Source of the DNA: Diadophis punctatus similis
Taxonomy: Eukaryota > Chordata > Lepidosauria > Squamata > Dipsadidae
Direction of reading: 5' to 3'
Length of the DNA stretch: 64,000 nt
Assembly (NCBI GenBank): GCA_023053685.1
Contig: JALIGW010000010.1
Coordinates: 9,093,012 to 9,157,011, forward strand
Under the pieces are notes generated by a model, which saw only the letters and a list, made by a program, of their open reading frames with translations, was not told the origin of the DNA and did no database searches. Of the stretch, positions 1 through 10,352 are shown one piece after another. The translations under genes and the position numbers were made by a program. Position 1 is the stretch's first letter; each line of letters starts with the position of its first letter.

Positions 1-737
1 ATTTTGTTAGATAGGACCCAGTGTTCAAGTCTGTCAAGATCCATCTGGATCTTGAGCCTATCTTCTAGGGTGTTAGCTATTCCTGCCAGCTTAGTATCAT
101 CTGCAAATTTGATAAGTTCCCCTTCTATTCCCTCATCTAAGTCATTTATGAAGAGTACTGGGCCTAAGACGGAACCTTGTGGTACCCCACTGCTTACTTC
201 TCTCCATGTAGACTTAGACCCATTAAGGACTACTTGTTGAGTATGGTTTGTAAGCCAGTTGTGAATCCATCTGGTGGTGAAGCTGTCTATCCCACTTTTT
301 TCTAGCTTACAAAGAAGTAGATTGTGGTCTACTTTGTCGAATGCCTTGCTGCATCCGGCCCTTGGTTTGGCATGATCTGTTTTTAACAAACCCATGCTGG
401 CTGCTATTTGTTTCTAGATGTTGGCAGATCTGTTTTTTTATTATCTTTTCCAGTATCTTCCCAGGTATTGATGTTAGGCTGATTGGTCTGTAGTTTCCTG
501 GGTCTGTTTTCCCCCACTTTTTTGAAGATGGGAACCATATCAGCTCTTTTCCAGTCCTCTGGTAGTTCCCCAGTGTTCCAGGATTTTTGAAAGATTTGAT
601 GCAGTGGTTCTGAGATGACATCTGCCAGCTTCTTTAGAACTCTGGGATGTAATCCATCTGGTCCTGGTGATTTGTATTCTTCAAGATCAGACAGGTGTTC
701 ACTTACTATTTTTTTGCTTATTTTAACTTTTGTTTCC
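1..737 (-). mobile_element. CR1-type LINE reverse transcriptase fragment
   Basis: The minus strand encodes pieces of a non-LTR reverse transcriptase: a KSPGPDGLHPRVLK block, then GNYRPISLTSIPGKILEKII, then (by 1-240) a [10 protein letters not shown] block and a FADDTKLAG active-site block. This order and wording are typical of vertebrate CR1. The reading frame is broken between the blocks by frameshifts, so it is a dead copy. The 3' end lies beyond the left edge of the window. The 5' end stops abruptly at about 737, where a gypsy pol sequence on the other strand begins, as expected for a 5'-truncated LINE that landed in or beside the gypsy copy. The CR1 at 32490-33256 covers the same RT region on the plus strand. 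Confidence 0.85.
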
Positions 738-2112
738 AGCCATGCCTGGTTACACCATGCCAACCGAGGGCATACCCAAAGAATACAATGATTTGGCTGA
801 GGTTTTTAGCAAAAAAAGCCTCGCACGAGCTCCCCCCCCCACTGCTCCACTGACTGTGTGATAGAAATCCTACCCATGCCAAACTCCCTAAACCCAAGAT
901 GTATAGCATGTCCCCAAGTGAGCTGGAAGAACTGAGAGCATTCATTGAGAAAAACCTAACAAGGGGTTTCATCGAGCCAGCCTGACCAAAAATTGCAGCC
1001 CCAGTGTTATTCAGAGAAAAAAAATGGCTCAAAACATCTCTGGGTGGATTTTAGAAATTTAAATACAATCAGTGTGGAGAACATGTACCCTCTCCCCCTT
1101 ATGAAAGATATGCTAGAACACCTCGCTAAAGGGGAAAAAATTCAAAGCTGGACTTAAGGGAGGCTTACTACCAAATCAGAATTAAGGAGGGGAATGAGTG
1201 GAAAACGGTGTTTCACACACACCTTCGGTGCTACCAGTTCAAGGTGCTCCCCTTTGGGTTACAAGGAGCCCCCACAGTGTTTATGCAATTAATAACAAAG
1301 TGCTATATGAGCATTTGTATAAGGGAGTCCTGGTCTACTTGGCAGACATGTTAATATATACTGAGACCAAAGCAGAACATGTAAAACTAGTCCGGGCTGT
1401 TTTAAACAAACTCCACCAAACATTATGCTAAACTCTCTAAATGTGAATCCCACCAAGAAAAAAATTGACTATATGGGGTACTGCATTTCACACCAGGGCG
1501 TAGAAATGGACCCTCAAAAAGTGCAGGCTGTACTTGATTGGGAACCACCCTGCATGTGTAAACAGTTACAAAGCTTCCTGGGATTCACCAACTTTTACTT
1601 TAAACTGGACAATGGAATGCCAAGCTGCATTTGAAAAACTTAAACAGCTGTTCTCAGCAGAACCAATTTTAAAGCACCCGGACACAGAGAAACCATTCAT
1701 CATACAAGCAGATGCCAGTGATGTGGCAATCGGGGTGGTCCTGCTTCAGAAAAATGAGCAAGACCAACTACAACCATGCGCTTACACATCCAAAACATTG
1801 AATGAGACTGAGCAAACATGGGCCATTTGGGAGAAAGAGGCTTATGCAGTTTGATGGGTGCTTTTAACCTGGAGGCAATTCCTAAAGGGGAGTAAGATCC
1901 CTTTTGAAGTTTGGACTGATCACAAAAATTTAGAAGCCCTAAAGACCCCAAGGAAACTCTCCCCAAAACAAGTACAATGGGCTCAGTACTTTAAATGATT
2001 TGATTTTACTCTCAAATATCTCCCTGGGGGAAAAAACTTTCTGGCAGATGCACTATCCAGAAAACCACAATACAATAGTGTGAATCAATAGGCAGACGTA
2101 ATCAAGCCTATA
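738..2112 (+). pseudogene. Decayed Ty3/gypsy pol (RT and RNase H)
   Basis: Translated pieces in shifting frames match, block for block, the pol of the gypsy element at 52553-58275: the segment after the protease, the RT fingers and palm, the RT thumb and the RNase H domain up to a DALSRKPQYN-like end. Several stops and frameshifts are visible, for example a TGA in the region matching ARPKIAAPVLF and a TGA within the AYAVRW motif. The catalytic YLDD block reads YLADM here, so the metal-binding aspartate pair is lost. Integrase, gag and LTRs are absent. The copy ends where a TA-flanked DNA transposon starts at 2113. It is related to, but older than, the other gypsy copies in the window. Confidence 0.85.
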
Positions 2113-2456
2113 CCGTGTTTTCCCAAAAATAAGACATGTCCTGAAAATAAACCCCACAGGGCTTTTCGGGACATGCATTGAAATAAGCCACCCCCCTGAT
2201 AATAAGTCCCCCCCAACTACTTCTGGGGGAAAGGGGGGGACATGCCGGGAGCCACTCTTTTTGCGGCGGCACTCTTTTGGCTGGGGGGAAGAGAGAGAGA
2301 GAGATCCCTGCATCACCGCTGGCAGGAGCAAGTTTCAAAATGCTGCCAGAGGCATCCCAGAACAGCTGAGACAGTCCTGCGGGGGGTGCGCATAGCCACC
2401 TCTCACTTATTCTCACTCTATCCCACCCACCCCGGCCAAAGAGTGCCCACTGCAGA

Positions 2457-2760
2457 AAGAGCAGCTCCTGGGTGGGAAAGCGAGAGCAAGTCCCTTCGGC
2501 TCTGCCTCCCAATGTCACCTCCCTCTGCCTCCTGTTGCCGCCGCCACTGCCTCCCACCCTCGCTTGCTCGCTCGCCCGCCGCACAAAGAGCAGCTCCCGG
2601 CTGGGAGAGCGAGAGCAAGTCCCTTCAGCTCTGCCTCCCAATGCCACCTCCCTCTGCCTCCCATTGCCATCGCCGCTGCCTCCCTCCCTCCCTCACTTGC
2701 CCACCGCACAAAGAGCGGCTTCCGGCCGCGACAGCGAGAGCGAGAGCGATAGCAAGCGAG
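2457..2760. repeat. Tandem repeat, unit about 125-129 bp
   Basis: Three successive copies start near 2461, 2590 and 2715, each carrying a GCAGCTCC-like start followed by GCGAGAGCAAGTCCCTTC and a CTCTGCCTCCCAATG block. The third copy is partial and diverged. It lies within the GC-rich transposon. Confidence 0.75.
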
Positions 2761-3326
2761 AGGAGGATGCGCACACACCCCGCAGGACTAGCTTGGCTCA
2801 TCTGGGCTCTGCCTACGTCAGTTTGAAATGCCTCCTGCCTGCGAAGACACTCTCGTGGACCGCGTAAGAAAGCTGAGCTGACAGCCAAACTTCTACCGGT
2901 AGCCAGGCTAAGCTGCGCTTCCTTGTCTTTTCCAAACATGCTGAATGCAAGAAATCTTTCTCTCTTCAAAACTTAGCCAGAAATGAGTGTTTGTGAGACT
3001 CTTGGAGCGAAAGGGGAAAGATTTCTTGTGTTCAGCCAAAAGGTTCCTTCTGGCGCTTTGTCTTACAAGCACTCTTCCCCCTTCCTCACTGCCGAGAGGG
3101 GGACGCGCACGAGAGAGGGGGGGAACAAGGAAGTGCGTGCCCGGCTGCTTCTGCCACTGAACTCGGCTAGAAGCTTGGCTGTCAGCTCTTCCTCAGGCAG
3201 CCTACAAGAGTTTCTTGCCCCTCCCGCTTCGCTCGAGAGCCGGGGGTGACAGGTGGGAGAGAGATAACCGTGCACTCTCTTCCCAACCTATTTAAACAGC
3301 CAAGTGCCGCCAGGAAGACTTCTTTG

Positions 3327-3652
3327 CATGTCTCACGGTGGCGGGGGAGAGAGAGAGATAGCCGTGCATTCTCTTCCCAATGATTTATGGTATTTAAACA
3401 GCCAAGCACCACCAGGAAGACTTTTTCACCAGCCAGTCGGAGCAATGGATAGACCCTGCTTTGGCTTCTGCAAACGACCTGTGCCCAACTAAGTAAGTCC
3501 GAGGGAAAGCCGCAGATGGGGAAAAGGAGCGTGCATGGTCGTTTTGTCTGCGGCGGAGTTTCCTGTCGGGCTGCGCGAGCTCCGGAATCTTTGGAATTAA
3601 CGGAGCCTGCGAGGCCATACCGAAACTGAAGGCAACCCCAACCCACTCGGTG

Positions 3653-3715
<63 letters not shown>

Positions 3716-3963
3716 CACACACACGGAAACTCTGCCGCAGACAAAATGACCCTCCCCGTGCGCACCCCTTTCCCCCATCTGTGGCTTCCCCCTGGACTTA
3801 CTTAGTTGGGCACAGGTCATTTGCAGAAGGCAAAGCAGGGTCTATCCGTTGCTCTCACTGGCTGGTGAAAAAGTTCCTGGCAGCGCTTGGCTGTTTAAAT
3901 ACCGTAAATCATTGGGAAGAGAGTGCACGGCTATCTCTCTCCCCCCTGCCACCATGAGACGTG
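3327..3963. repeat. Large inverted repeat (hairpin)
   Basis: The left arm, about 3327-3566, is the reverse complement of the right arm, about 3722-3963, with scattered mismatches; the centre is near 3645. For example TGCCCAACTAAGTAAGTCC on the left pairs with GGACTTACTTAGTTGGGCA on the right. The loop holds a (TC)n(AC)n run. A diverged direct copy of part of the left arm precedes it at about 3250-3338. Confidence 0.85.
3653..3724. repeat. (TC)n(AC)n microsatellite
   Basis: An uninterrupted TC run passes into an AC run, broken once by AA. It sits in the loop of the hairpin. Confidence 0.95.
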
Positions 3964-3964
3964 C

Positions 3965-4155
3965 GTCCTACCTGACACTTGTACCTCCGTCGCGTTCCTC
4001 GGTGTTGAGTCCAGGGCAGCTTGTTCTAAAAGAGAACGTCCTGCGAGTTCGAGAAGTTTGATTGAACTCACAAGACATTCTTTTTTAGAATGGGCTGCCC
4101 TGGGCACCACACCGAGGAATGCGACAGAGCTACCGGGACAAGTGTCAGGTAGGAC
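3965..4155. repeat. Palindrome, copy 1 of a tandem pair
   Basis: The sequence from CCTGACACTTGT at 3971 folds on AAGTGTCAGG ending at 4149, with its centre near 4060 and a central GAAGTTTG loop. The same design is repeated at 4213-4403. Confidence 0.85.
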
Positions 4156-4212
4156 GCCCACCCTGCCCGCCCTGCCAAGCCCCAAATCGAGCCCCAGCGC
4201 GAGACGCGCATC

Positions 4213-4403
4213 TTACCTGACACTTGTCCCGGTAGCTCCGTCGCGTTCCTTGGTGTGGTGTCCAGGGCAGCCCATTCTAAAAGAGAATGTCTTGTGAGTT
4301 CAAGAAGTTTGATTGAACTCACGAGACGTTCTCTTTTAGAACGGGCTGCCCTGGGCACCACACCGAGGAATGCGACAGAGCTACCGGGACAAGTGTCAGG
4401 TAG
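4213..4403. repeat. Palindrome, copy 2 of a tandem pair
   Basis: The sequence from CCTGACACTTGTCCCGG at 4216 pairs with CCGGGACAAGTGTCAGG ending at 4400, centre 4308. It is more perfect than copy 1, and the two copies are about 248 bp apart centre to centre. Confidence 0.88.
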
Positions 4404-4437
4404 GACACCCACCCCGCCTGCCCTGCCAAGTTGACAC

Positions 4438-4973
4438 CCAATGTTATGAAAGTTAAAATCTATTAAATGCTAATATACTTTGGCAACAGAGAATTTGATG
4501 AACACCAAAGATCAGGATGGAATGTTGTATGAAGAGACTATCACTTACAGGGAAAAATTAGAGAGAGATGGATAAAATGTTATACTGGAATGATTTCATA
4601 TTTAAATTAAACAAATTAGTTAATAATTATAAGCATGTTTCTTAGATAAATGTATTTTAAAGACAACAGTGGTTTAAACTGTTATTCCTATCACTATAGA
4701 TAAGGGCATTTGGTCTGAGAAACATTCAGGAAAATATGGATCATGATTTTTAGGGTAAAACTGATGTGATGAATCCTTAGATATATCACAATGTTGTGGC
4801 AGTTGTAAAAATGAACAACAGATAGACGAACTAAGTCATAAAATAGGATCAGATAATGTTAGGTAAAAAAAGGATGAAAACATAAGAAGATTTGAAATTT
4901 CTCTTTTTAAATAAAGGTACACTGTGATTAAATATAGTGGTTAAATTCTTTTTAAAACTTACTTCAATGCATG
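4438..4973. other. AT-rich stretch, nothing assigned
   Basis: No open frame of note, no terminal repeats and no recognised repeat. The texture is like the non-coding part of the L1-derived elements elsewhere in the window, but I cannot align it. Confidence 0.4.
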
Positions 4974-5166
4974 TGTCAACCTCCGAATGTCCTGCTTGCT
5001 TCGGCTGTCATAGCAACAGTGGGAGGGGTAGTTGGGATAGGTATTTGGGTGGTGGCTGGGAAGCTGCTGGAGATGTCCCTGTTTATCTTTGAAAGGGGAG
5101 GGAAGTTCTCACAAGTTCTACCAAGCCTCAGAGACATGTTTATTGCCTGCTCAAGGTCAACGGCTT
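4974..5166 (+). repeat. 5' LTR of the gypsy element, first part
   Basis: Aligns with the start of the 3' LTR from 13939, beginning TGTCAACCTCCGAATG. It ends in AAGGTCAACGGCTT, the target duplicated by the L1-derived insertion that follows. Confidence 0.9.
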
Positions 5167-6418
5167 GGGAGAAGGCGTGGCTAATGCCGCGGCACCACGG
5201 AGTTTCCCCGCGCTCTGCAGGGGAAACCCCGAACCCACGCCGCCTGGGGACCTGGACCGAACGGGACCAGGTCGGATCCACCCTGAAGGGGTGGTGAAGA
5301 AGGGAGCGCTGGCTGGCAGACTGGGGGCGGCAAAACCCCCAGTGAACTAGCTTTGCTCCTTGACCTGTGGCGTGTGGAAGACGGCATTGCAACCGTCCTC
5401 TAGCCGCGGCAGTCACATCGCAAGGAGTTAAATTAGCGAGTTGGAGTCACCTGGGAAAGAAAATTAAAAGCAAGGTGCTTGTGAGCGTGAAGAATACAGA
5501 AGAAGCTAGTGAGTGATATTGCCAGAGAAAGCTTTAAGAAACTTTACGTGGACATAATAAAAGGGAACAAAAGGACCGGAAGTGAAAGTGCGACTGCTTG
5601 GCATATGGAGAATATAGAGTGAAATTTTTTTTTAAACCGAATTATAACTAGAGCCCAATTGATTGAGGATTTGGAGGTTTTTTTTTTACTTTTAAAGATC
5701 TGGAATTTAAAGGAAAGCAATTTGGTCGATGGAATTATTTAAAAATGGAAGAATTGGATTATAATAACAAAGGCAGAGCTGGGAGACAGAAACAGAGCCA
5801 TCTGCTGGTTGGAGGAGTCACTGTAAGCATGGGATATTATTAGAAATAATGTTTTGACAGCTGTTGTTTTTGGAACAGAGCAGCTCGTGACTGTATAAAA
5901 GAAAAATGTTTGGACTAAGATGGATAAGAACTGAACTGGATTGAATTTTAACAACAAAGGAACAGCAAGAAAGATTTAGACTTGTAATGACTAAATGGAA
6001 TTAAAAGGATCTAATTGGTGAGATTTTACTAGAAGACAATTAAAGGCTGTGAAATATATTATTATTAGCAGCTGGAAGGACTATAGAAATTTGGTGATTT
6101 GTGATCTTGCTGACAAAGAAATAAGCGATTGTTAAAAACTCTTGGAACTTATTGAAAAATTTTGTTTTACAATTGAAAAAGGCTGTGGATTACATTTCTT
6201 TTAGCAGCTGGATAGACTTTAAAATTAATAAATTTGTGACTCTGAAATATAAGACAAGGGATTACTAAAGACTGGTAGCTCTGTTTGAGTATTTTTGGTA
6301 ACAGTTTGACTTTGCTAAATTTGTGGACCTGAAATTCATGAATTTAAGGAAATGGAGAAAATTGATTAAAGATTGAACATTGCTTTGGATTTAAGAATTA
6401 AGAGCTGATACTTTAAAG

Positions 6419-6961
6419 ATGGAGAGAATTGACAATGAAGATTTGGCTGAGTTTATGAAGGACCTTTTTGAAAATTTTAGAAGATCTGTATTTGGAACAT
6501 TCGAGACAGAAAAAAATGAAGTACAAATGGGAAAAAATCTGGACAAGAGAACAGAAGAAGAAAAGAAGAGTGATGAAGATATTATAAATGATGATGAAAA
6601 GGGAAATAACACTGAAAATGCAATGCTGACTAATGATTATGTTAATGATAAATATTCCACTGGGTTTAACAGTGACAATAGAGATAAAGATAACAGTTAC
6701 AATGATAATGGAGATGATGATATTAAGAATAACTATGTTCAGATTGATGATAAGGATTTTGAGATACAAAAAATGGAAAAAAGAATGCAGAAAAGTAGAT
6801 ATAAGCAGAAAGTAAATTTAAGAGGGAGGAAAAGAGCGTGGGGAAAGAGAACTTATTGGTATAAAACCAAAAGACAGAGGGAAGAGAATTTAATTAGATG
6901 GGGGTGGAGGAAATATATATATATAAATGAATTAGTTGAGAAATTAAAAGGGAATGGATGA
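6419..6961 (+). CDS. ORF1-like protein of the L1-derived element
   Basis: A 180-residue open frame from ATG at 6419. The first 30 residues (MERIDNEDLAEFMKDLFENF...) look amphipathic; residues 30-115 are very rich in Asp, Asn, Glu and Lys; residues 115-180 are strongly basic with Arg, Lys, Trp and Tyr (for example RGRKRAWGKRTYWYKTKRQR). The RRM and C-terminal domains normal for vertebrate L1 ORF1 proteins are not visible, so it is either shortened or a distinct nucleic-acid-binding protein. The basic tail suggests RNA or DNA binding. Low complexity means part of the openness could be chance, but it lies where ORF1 should be. Confidence 0.45.
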   Translation: MERIDNEDLAEFMKDLFENFRRSVFGTFETEKNEVQMGKNLDKRTEEEKKSDEDIINDDEKGNNTENAMLTNDYVNDKYSTGFNSDNRDKDNSYNDNGDDDIKNNYVQIDDKDFEIQKMEKRMQKSRYKQKVNLRGRKRAWGKRTYWYKTKRQREENLIRWGWRKYIYINELVEKLKGNG

Positions 6962-7637
6962 TGACACTGAAATATGGAAATGTTTTTTTTCTTCTTATTT
7001 AGGGCTACTATTTTATTAAGAGTTGAAAAAAATTCTGTCCTTTTACATATAGATTAATATTGTTTAATGTATTAAAAGACTTGATATTTTGGACAAAAGA
7101 ATGTTAATTAACATGAGAAATATGAATGATAAACATGAATACTAGAGCTTAAAAGATATATTATGATTGTGTAATCTTTTTTTATCTACATGAATTTGTT
7201 CAAATGAAAAACTTTAAAAGGGAAAAATATATTATTTTAAGAGTTGAATACCTAACTGAATAATTCAGAAAGAATTTTGATGATTATTAAGTGAAAAAGC
7301 ATATTATGATTGTGCATTATTATTTTTAGAAATGAGATATGTTTAAAGGTAAAATTTAAAAATTATATACTCCAAGTACTAAATGTTTAATTCGAGTGTA
7401 AATAATCAAAGAATTTTTATGACTAATATAGGAATTTTGATGATTAATATGAGAAATTAAAAGAATAATTGGGCATTTAGTTTTTTGTTAGAACAAAGGA
7501 TAAAAAACAGAAGCGATGAATAAAGAGATTAAAGAATTAAAGGAAGCAATATGGCTTAAAATTAAGAATAGCGGTCAATTTGGATGGAAATTTGAAATTA
7601 ACTGGTGCATATCCCAGATGACAAAACTAGAAAATTA

Positions 7638-7761
<124 letters not shown>

Positions 7762-8223
7762 TTGGAGGTAAGATGGAAATAGCAGCATATACCTTGAAGA
7801 GAGTACAACATAAAAAGAATAACAATATAATTATAATGCTTTTTTCCTAAAAAGAGATATGATTAGTTTAAAATTGAGATTAGCATCAGTCTGTCAAATA
7901 TAAAATGAGTTAGTATAAAAGCACTCAAGGAAAGGTAAAGAAAGTGAAAGAGGAAGTAGAAGGGGAGGAAGAGAAGGTGTAGAGAGGGTAGAGGAGGAGG
8001 GAAGGAGTTAGAAAGTAGGAGGAGAAGTTGGAGATAGAGCGAGGGGAGTGTAATGGAATAAAGTAGAACAGACTGATGACTAATGAGGCAAGTGTTGAAT
8101 AAGATACTGATTTTTGAATGATTGATTATATTGAACAAATATGTATTTCTTATTGTAATATCTTAAGGTATATGTGTATTGAATTGTATATGAAGTGATG
8201 GAGAAATTTTTTTTTGAAAAAAA

Positions 8224-8522
8224 AAGGTCAACTGCTTCATCGGACCAGATGTGGCTGGCCAGGCGGGTAGTGTGCCCACATGACACCTTGGCACACGAGG
8301 ATTGGATGATTTGCCCAGGCGGGTTATGAGGGAGGGTTTTGGGATGCTTTGTATATACATTTTTGCGCACTTTTGGTTTAGAACTTGCTTTCCTTTTGTT
8401 GCTATCACTTCTTGTCTAGTAAAATTACTCATCTCTATAAACATGGAGTTGGGGTTTTTATTTCCTGGACTTTGAATGGAGGCACACCTGACAGCATGTA
8501 ATTGATTCTCAGTTTTTGAAGA
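8224..8522 (+). repeat. 5' LTR of the gypsy element, second part
   Basis: Continues the LTR after the insertion and aligns with 14120-14415. It includes CACACCTGACAGCATG at about 8478. The exact 3' boundary is uncertain: the two LTR copies stay alike for about 30 bases beyond CCTGACA. Confidence 0.8.
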
Positions 8523-8553
8523 AGACAAGGAAGATCTGCTGCTGACCCAAGCT

Positions 8554-9132
8554 TTGCATCTCCTAAAAGTGCGTTGGAGAATCGCCGGGCCAGAGAAAGG
8601 TATGCACTACCAGCTGGGAAGGGGGCTGAAGAGCTTGGGGAGGAGGAAGGGGCCTCAGCTGCCCAAGAAGTGGGCTCGGATGCCCAGGCAGGCCCAGACG
8701 GGGCTACTGAAACCCCAGCTGAGGGGGGCAGCTCAACCCACCCCTGCCAGAAGGGTGGGCCCCCGGAGGCGTCACATTCCAAAAATCCCTCCGTTGGGAG
8801 TGAAATACAATGGGGATCCCAAAACCCTGGTGTTTCTTCCTGACCCAAGTGTGGAATCATATGCAAGAGTACGGGGAGGATTTCCCAAATGAAACCTCAA
8901 AGGTGCGGTATGTAATCATGGCCCTAGAAGGCACCGCAGCTGACTGGATGGTGAGTCTCCATAATGAGGACAACCCAGTAATGAGGGAATAAGATGCTTT
9001 TATGGCGGTTCTCTGAGTGCGCTTCGATGACCCCCTGGCTGAACACAAGGCCAGAACTAGAATGAAAACCCTGATCCAGGGGAGGAGATCGGTCACTGAG
9101 TACCCCCAAGAATTTCGCAAGTTAGTGATTTA
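8554..9132 (+). pseudogene. Gypsy gag remnant
   Basis: Translations in two frames match the Gag of the minus-strand element at 56431-57255: a VKYNGDP block at about 8800, then ANETSKVRYVIMALEGTAA-like and WMVSLHNED blocks at 8880-8990, then a VTEYPQEFRKLV block to 9130. A frameshift separates the first blocks and stops follow MRE at about 8990 and before VRFDDPL. The rest of Gag, including the zinc knuckle, is missing; it was lost at the DNA transposon and SINE insertion that begins at 9133. Confidence 0.8.
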
Positions 9133-10113
9133 CCGTATTTTTCGGAGTATAAGACGCACCGGAGTATAAGACGCTTCTTAGTTTTGGGGGAGGAAAACAA
9201 GGAAAAAAGGCCTCTGCCTCCCAGCAATTTGCCAAACAGCAAACAGCAAACAGTACAGATGATATACACTATTTGCTGTGTATTTCTGTGCATGTGTGCC
9301 TGACCCATAGAAATAGCAAAGAATTGGAGAAATGTACATTATGGCAGTATATTAATCCCAGAAAGTTTTCTTAAATGTAGTCACACTAACTCTTCCCAAT
9401 TATTTGAATAGATCTACTCCAAACATGACTAAGTCAGGGTTTAACTCAGCTGCCTTATTTTAATACTAATACTTAATACTAATACTTAATACTAAAACAG
9501 GACATTTCAGATTATACTTTTACAGATCTTTAAAATTGATGTGGCTTTCTGGAAGTATTCTCTGCTATTTAAAAGAAGATACAATAGCACTGGGCCTCTT
9601 CAGAGCAAGAATTTATTTTAAAAAGCTTCTTCATTTTGTTAAGTTGTCTAGAACAATAATAAAGCAGTCTTTAAAAAATAAGTCTAATAATTTGAACACT
9701 ACAAACATTTAACAAAATAACAGAATCTGCCTCTACCTAGGATAGAACTCACAACCTCCTGATTGTGAGGCAAGAGCTCTACCTCTAGGCCACAGCAGCT
9801 ATAGCTTACCTCCTTGCAATTTCAGCAGTCTAACATTGCCAGCAGCTTATCTCCCAGCAATTTGTCTCATTACAGCCACCATGGTTAGTTTCATTTTACC
9901 ACATGGCTTGCAAGCCTCAGTCAGCTGTAGGTCGGGAGGCAGATAATCTCTTCTTGTGCAAATCAGGCTTCTGTTTCTGTTCTGTTTGCTGCAAAGAGGT
10001 AAATTGCTGGCAGGCAGAGGCCAAAGGGTGGGGGTGGCTGGGTGGGGCTACATTCAGTGTATAAGATGCACCCAAATTTTCACCAGGATGACCACTGCTG
10101 GTGGGAAAAAACC
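9133..10113. mobile_element. TA-flanked DNA transposon, right end truncated
   Basis: It begins CCGTATTTTTCGGAGTATAA after TA. The first 90 or so bases and the subterminal GTGTATAAGATGCACCC block near 10053 match the intact relative at 33257-34943. The last 40 or so bases and the right inverted terminus are missing, replaced by the SINE. No transposase is present. TA flanks would fit a Tc1/mariner-type or similar superfamily, but I cannot assign it. Confidence 0.7.
9721..9801 (-). repeat. tRNA-like SINE head
   Basis: The minus strand reads GGCCTAGAGGTAGAGCTCTT, CCTCACAATC, then GTGAGTTCTATCCTAGG: box-A-like and box-B-like stretches of a tRNA-derived promoter. It is nearly the same as the head of the SINE at 17463-17620, but no CR1-like tail of useful length follows. 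It is not a functional tRNA gene: no acceptor stem closes. Confidence 0.6.
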
Positions 10114-10352
10114 TTAGGAGCCTATGGTGGCGCAGTGGTTAAAAGCAGCACTGCAATCTGAACTGCTAGTTCAGCAGTTCAGCTGTTCAAATCTCACCAG
10201 GCTCAAGGTTGACTCAGCCTTCCATCCTTCTGAGGTGGGTAAAATGAGGACCCAGATTGTTGGGGGCAATATGCTGAACTCTGTAAACCGCTTAGAGAGG
10301 GCTGTAAAGCACTATGAAGCGGTATATAAGTAAGTGCTATTGCTATTACCTG
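10114..10352 (+). mobile_element. Sauria-type SINE (tRNA head, BovB-like tail)
   Basis: The head has a good RNA polymerase III box A (TGGCGCAGTGG) and a box-B-like GTTCAAATC. The body reads AAGGTTGACTCAGCCTTCCATC and the 3' end GTAAACCGCTTAGAGAGGGC ... GCGGTATATAAGTAAGTG with a short GCTATT repeat. This 3' end is the RTE/BovB-type tail known from squamate SINEs, so mobilisation by BovB is expected. It lies between the truncated transposon and the resuming gypsy sequence. Confidence 0.8.

Larger units (their letters stand above)
2113..4437. mobile_element. GC-rich DNA transposon, right end not found
   Basis: The left end reads CCGTGTTTTCCCAAAAATAA after a TA dinucleotide, similar in style to the TA-flanked family at 33257-34943 and 9133-10113. 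The interior is GC-rich and built of a tandem repeat, a large hairpin and two tandem palindromes (listed separately). The many overlapping open frames in it, such as 2108-2647 on the minus strand, are low-complexity by-products. I found no matching inverted terminus on the right; the change from GC-rich to AT-rich DNA at about 4437 is used as the boundary. The gypsy pol interrupted at 2112 does not resume, so this side was probably deleted. No transposase is visible. Confidence 0.45.

Noticed and set aside
8435..8866. Minus-strand frames across the gypsy gag region
   Set aside because: Antisense shadows of the gag remnant on the plus strand.
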